Of a DNA stretch of 64,000 nt, positions 57,575 to 64,000 are shown in pieces. Position 1 is the stretch's first letter, and each line of letters opens with the position of its first letter. The notes under the pieces are model-generated. The model had not been told where the DNA came from. It saw only the letters and a program-made list of their open reading frames with translations, and did not search any database. The position numbers were made by a program, and so were the translations under genes. The stretch is from Diphasiastrum complanatum. Its lineage: Eukaryota; Streptophyta; Lycopodiopsida; Lycopodiales; Lycopodiaceae. Location of the stretch: contig CM055108.1 in assembly GCA_029204225.1 (NCBI GenBank), forward strand, positions 1,643,463-1,707,462, given 5' to 3'.

Positions 57575-58213
57575 TGTTGGAGCTAATCTTTACTCCTACT
57601 CACCTACATTCATCTCTTGAGTGCTCCTGTACTATTAAATATTCTATCTCTACAACAATATGCAGCCTTACTCACATAAGTCGAACAGTCTATATATACA
57701 TCGACTTTGAAGCAGAGCAAGATCGACTTGACATACTCGACTCCAACTCCACCGACATCGACATTGACTCCGACTCCATCGACATCTACTTAAGGGCAAA
57801 CAATCAACTCGACTCATCCGACACCCTCGACGTCTGTCAACTATCACCATTCAAAATGGAGCTCTTCCTCTGCTCTATCCAATACAGACTACATCACCAT
57901 TCACTATGCAATAACTGCACCATTTCACGACTGTTACCTACACAGTTCACACTAAACAATATAGTTGTAATTTTCACAATCACGATCACCTCAGCTGATG
58001 TATGTACATATATACACAATAAATCAATCAATTAAGTGAGGAGAGTCAAAGATCACTTATCAATAATTGGCAAAAGCGTGAATCAGAGTTCCTCTGTGAA
58101 CTTGTATTAGACTATCTGACTCCATAGAATCAGAGATCATTAGAAAACGTGAAAGCAATTCAAGAAGTAGAGATATTATTTTATTTGTAACCAACATAGT
58201 AGGATCACAACAC
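57575..58213 (+). repeat. 3' LTR of copia-D
   Basis: It begins TGTTGGAGCTAATC after the polypurine tract AAGGGGAG. A TATATATA box lies at 57691-57698. The end is placed near 58213 (GATCACAACACA) but there is no second copy to confirm it. It contains many TCGAC-type strings between 57700 and 57840. Confidence 0.65.
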
Positions 58214-58375
58214 ATAGTGCATTAGTACTGTGTACCATTCTTGGACACAAGATTGTAATATGATCATTGTTATCAAAACAAGCTGATACATAGATTCTCT
58301 ATTTTCTTTACATGTGTTTACATTGATGAATGTTTTTTGATAATTTCTTGATGTAAAATCTGCTTTTCTAAATTG

Positions 58376-58930
58376 TGATTTGGAGGACGAAGTGTTCATG
58401 GATCAACCTGAATGTCTTGTTAAGAAATTACAAGAGCATCAAGTTTGTCACTTGAATAAAGCACTTTATGGCCTAAAACAAGCACCATGTGCATAGTATA
58501 GCAGGAGTGATGCATGTTTCTATTCTAAAAGGATGGTGAGAACACACTCTGGCGCTAATCTTTATGTATGATGCTTTTATAGTATGATTTCTTTGGTTGC
58601 TCTTTATGTTGACGACTTGATTATCATTGGATATAATCAACGGATGATAGATATGATCAAGAATAATCTCATGAATCAATTTAAAATTACGGATCTCAAC
58701 TTGATGCACTATTGTCTTGGAGTGGAAGTGTGGCAAAAGGACATGAGGTGGGACTAGCTCAGGTCAAGTATGTCAAAGAATTGTTTCATAAGTTCAGGCT
58801 ATAGGATTGCAAGCCAGTGAATACACCTATCAAGCCAAGTCAAAATCTTTTCAAGCTTGACAAGTCACAACCAATTTGATGTTACGTTGTATATAGACAA
58901 CTAGTAGGAAGCTTGATTTACCTTATTATT
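58376..58930 (+). pseudogene. Copia RT fragment (family E)
   Basis: Blocks read DEVFMDQPECLVKKLQEHQV, CHLNKALYGLKQAPCA, a stop, then LVALYVDDLIIIGYNQRMID, MNQFKITDLNLMHYCLGVEV and later a YRQLVGSLIYL-like end. This is the central part of a copia RT, with the YVDD retained. It ends where a TGTTGGGAAAA string begins. Confidence 0.85.
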
Positions 58931-59394
58931 GTTGGGAAAATTTGATGGTGCAACGAAGTGTCTAAAAAGTTTTTCCCAAGAAGAAAACAATAATTACGAA
59001 TAATCTTTCAATGTTCAATTATACCATTTTTTTAAACTTAGTAGAATATCTTTGGTAGGGGTGTCAACGACAACCACGAAGAGTGCGAATAATTTAGGCA
59101 TCTTTGACTGATATTATACGTTAATCTATGAAATAAGAGTATTTATGATTTAGAGAGAGAAGGGACACAAGAGCATTCAACTAAGATTAACACATACATA
59201 GATAATAGAGAATCTATAAATCAAAGCTATTGAAATACAGTGATCAGACCATGAAAGAAATCATGTGACCGATGAGGTTCACAGTAGTGCACTAAGTGCT
59301 ATGATCCTACTATGCTTCATCAGTTGATCAAAGATACAACTGACATATAAGTCAATATCTCTGAGATTGCTCTCACTCTCTCTAATGATTCTGA
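58931..59394. other. Unassigned, possibly LTR-derived
   Basis: It begins with TGTTGGGAAAATTTG, similar to LTR starts, and a 9-bp inverted repeat (TTGGGAAAA at 58932-58940, TTTTCCCAA at 58971-58979). No second copy is found in the window. Confidence 0.4.
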
Positions 59395-60060
59395 TTACTT
59401 TTTGATCAGCTTATTTTTGTAGGATCTCCTATTGTTGACAATGATGTTGCTATGACTCTCCTTGGGAGCCTTCCTTCTTCTTACGACCATCTCATCATGC
59501 TGATCTCTACCTAGCCATAATTAACTATCGAAAGTGTCACATCAATTTTTCTCCAAGAAAAAAAACTTTGAAGGAAGTCAAATGATGTTTCTACATCAGA
59601 TAAAATCACTAAACTTTATCCAAAGACGAATGAACATTTGAAATCAAAGAAAGCTGCTCCTAGTACTCTTCTATAGATATTGCAAAAAGAAAGGTCATGA
59701 TATTAAGGACTACAAATTTTTTGCAAGAAAGAACCAATAGGGTTCATGTTATAGTTACTGATGTTCCAGAAGGCCAATCCAATCAAAAGCTATTTATGGC
59801 GAAATTTGATAATGTCTCAGACTCTTATTGTTGGTGTATTGATTTTGGTGCACCACAACATATGACATCTCAACAAGAATGGTTAACACATTTTTCTTTT
59901 TCACATCATGGAAAATTGAAGGTAAAGGAATAGTTACCATCAAGTTCAATGATGGTTCATCTCAAGTCATTGACAATGTTTTATATGTTTCAAATCTGAT
60001 TAATAACCTATTATCTATAAGTAAATTGGGAAAAGGGAAGTGTGGATTATATTAGGCTAT
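59395..60060 (+). pseudogene. Copia gag-protease fragment (family F)
   Basis: Blocks in changing frames: VDNDVAMTLLGSLPSSYDHL (Gag), a knuckle-like YCKKKGHDIKD, and SDSYCWCIDFGAPQHMTSQQ, where the protease site reads D-F-G instead of D-S-G. Then KFNDGSSQVIDNVLYVSNLI and NLLSISKLGKGKCG. A TAG near 59931 and several shifts break it. Both ends are cut. Confidence 0.82.

Positions 60061-64000
<3,940 letters not shown>

Overview
This window is nuclear DNA from a land plant with a repeat-dense genome. The evidence is the density of Ty1/copia and Ty3/gypsy LTR retrotransposons, primer-binding sites complementary to initiator tRNA-Met (copia) or to a tRNA-Asp type (gypsy), a chromovirus chromodomain remnant, long CT/GA microsatellites and almost no host gene content. 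The species cannot be named from the sequence. A fern, gymnosperm or large-genome angiosperm would all fit.

Layout. 1-1819: left-hand, minus-strand end of a decayed copia element (gag, PBS, LTR). 1820-4103: intergenic DNA with a CT array, two kinds of local tandem duplication and short ORFs. 4104-9964: a complete, apparently very young copia element (here copia-A1) with by-eye identical 653-bp LTRs, a GACCC target duplication and an unbroken 1316-codon gag-pol ORF. 9970-10611: a gene-like stretch with a histone H3 C-terminal-like segment and a basic, proline-rich tail. 10612-21534: a minus-strand Ty3/gypsy element (gypsy-1) with degraded gag, protease, RT, RNase H and integrase, plus extra ORFs downstream of integrase; its 5' LTR has lost about 200 bp. 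21535-22774: possible terminal exons of a host gene and an unrecognised ORF. 22775-26760: CT array and minus-strand copia-B copy. 26761-29480: chromodomain-gypsy remnant with its LTR, then a plus-strand copia-A-like fragment. 29481-42480: plus-strand gypsy-2, which has lost its RT core, carries an extra coiled-coil ORF after integrase, and is split by a nested copia (copia-A2, 33326-39456, TSD TTACG). 42735-43110: copia RT scrap. 43550-55077: a pile-up of copia-C (minus) copies, with a plus-strand copia-B lying inside one of them. 55078-58213: decayed plus-strand copia-D with its 3' LTR. 58376-60060: two more copia scraps. 60061-64000: mostly unassigned DNA with a GA array.

The genes serve retrotransposition: gag forms the particle, protease cuts the polyprotein, RT/RNase H copy the RNA, and integrase inserts the cDNA. 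Only copia-A1 looks capable of encoding all of this. The insertion order is partly readable: gypsy-2 is older than copia-A2 (nested, 2 LTR differences seen), and copia-A1 is probably the youngest. The main points for follow-up are the intact copia-A1, the extra post-integrase ORFs shared in layout by both gypsy elements, the H3-like segment beside gypsy-1, and a conserved 14-bp palindrome in two diverged copia LTR families.
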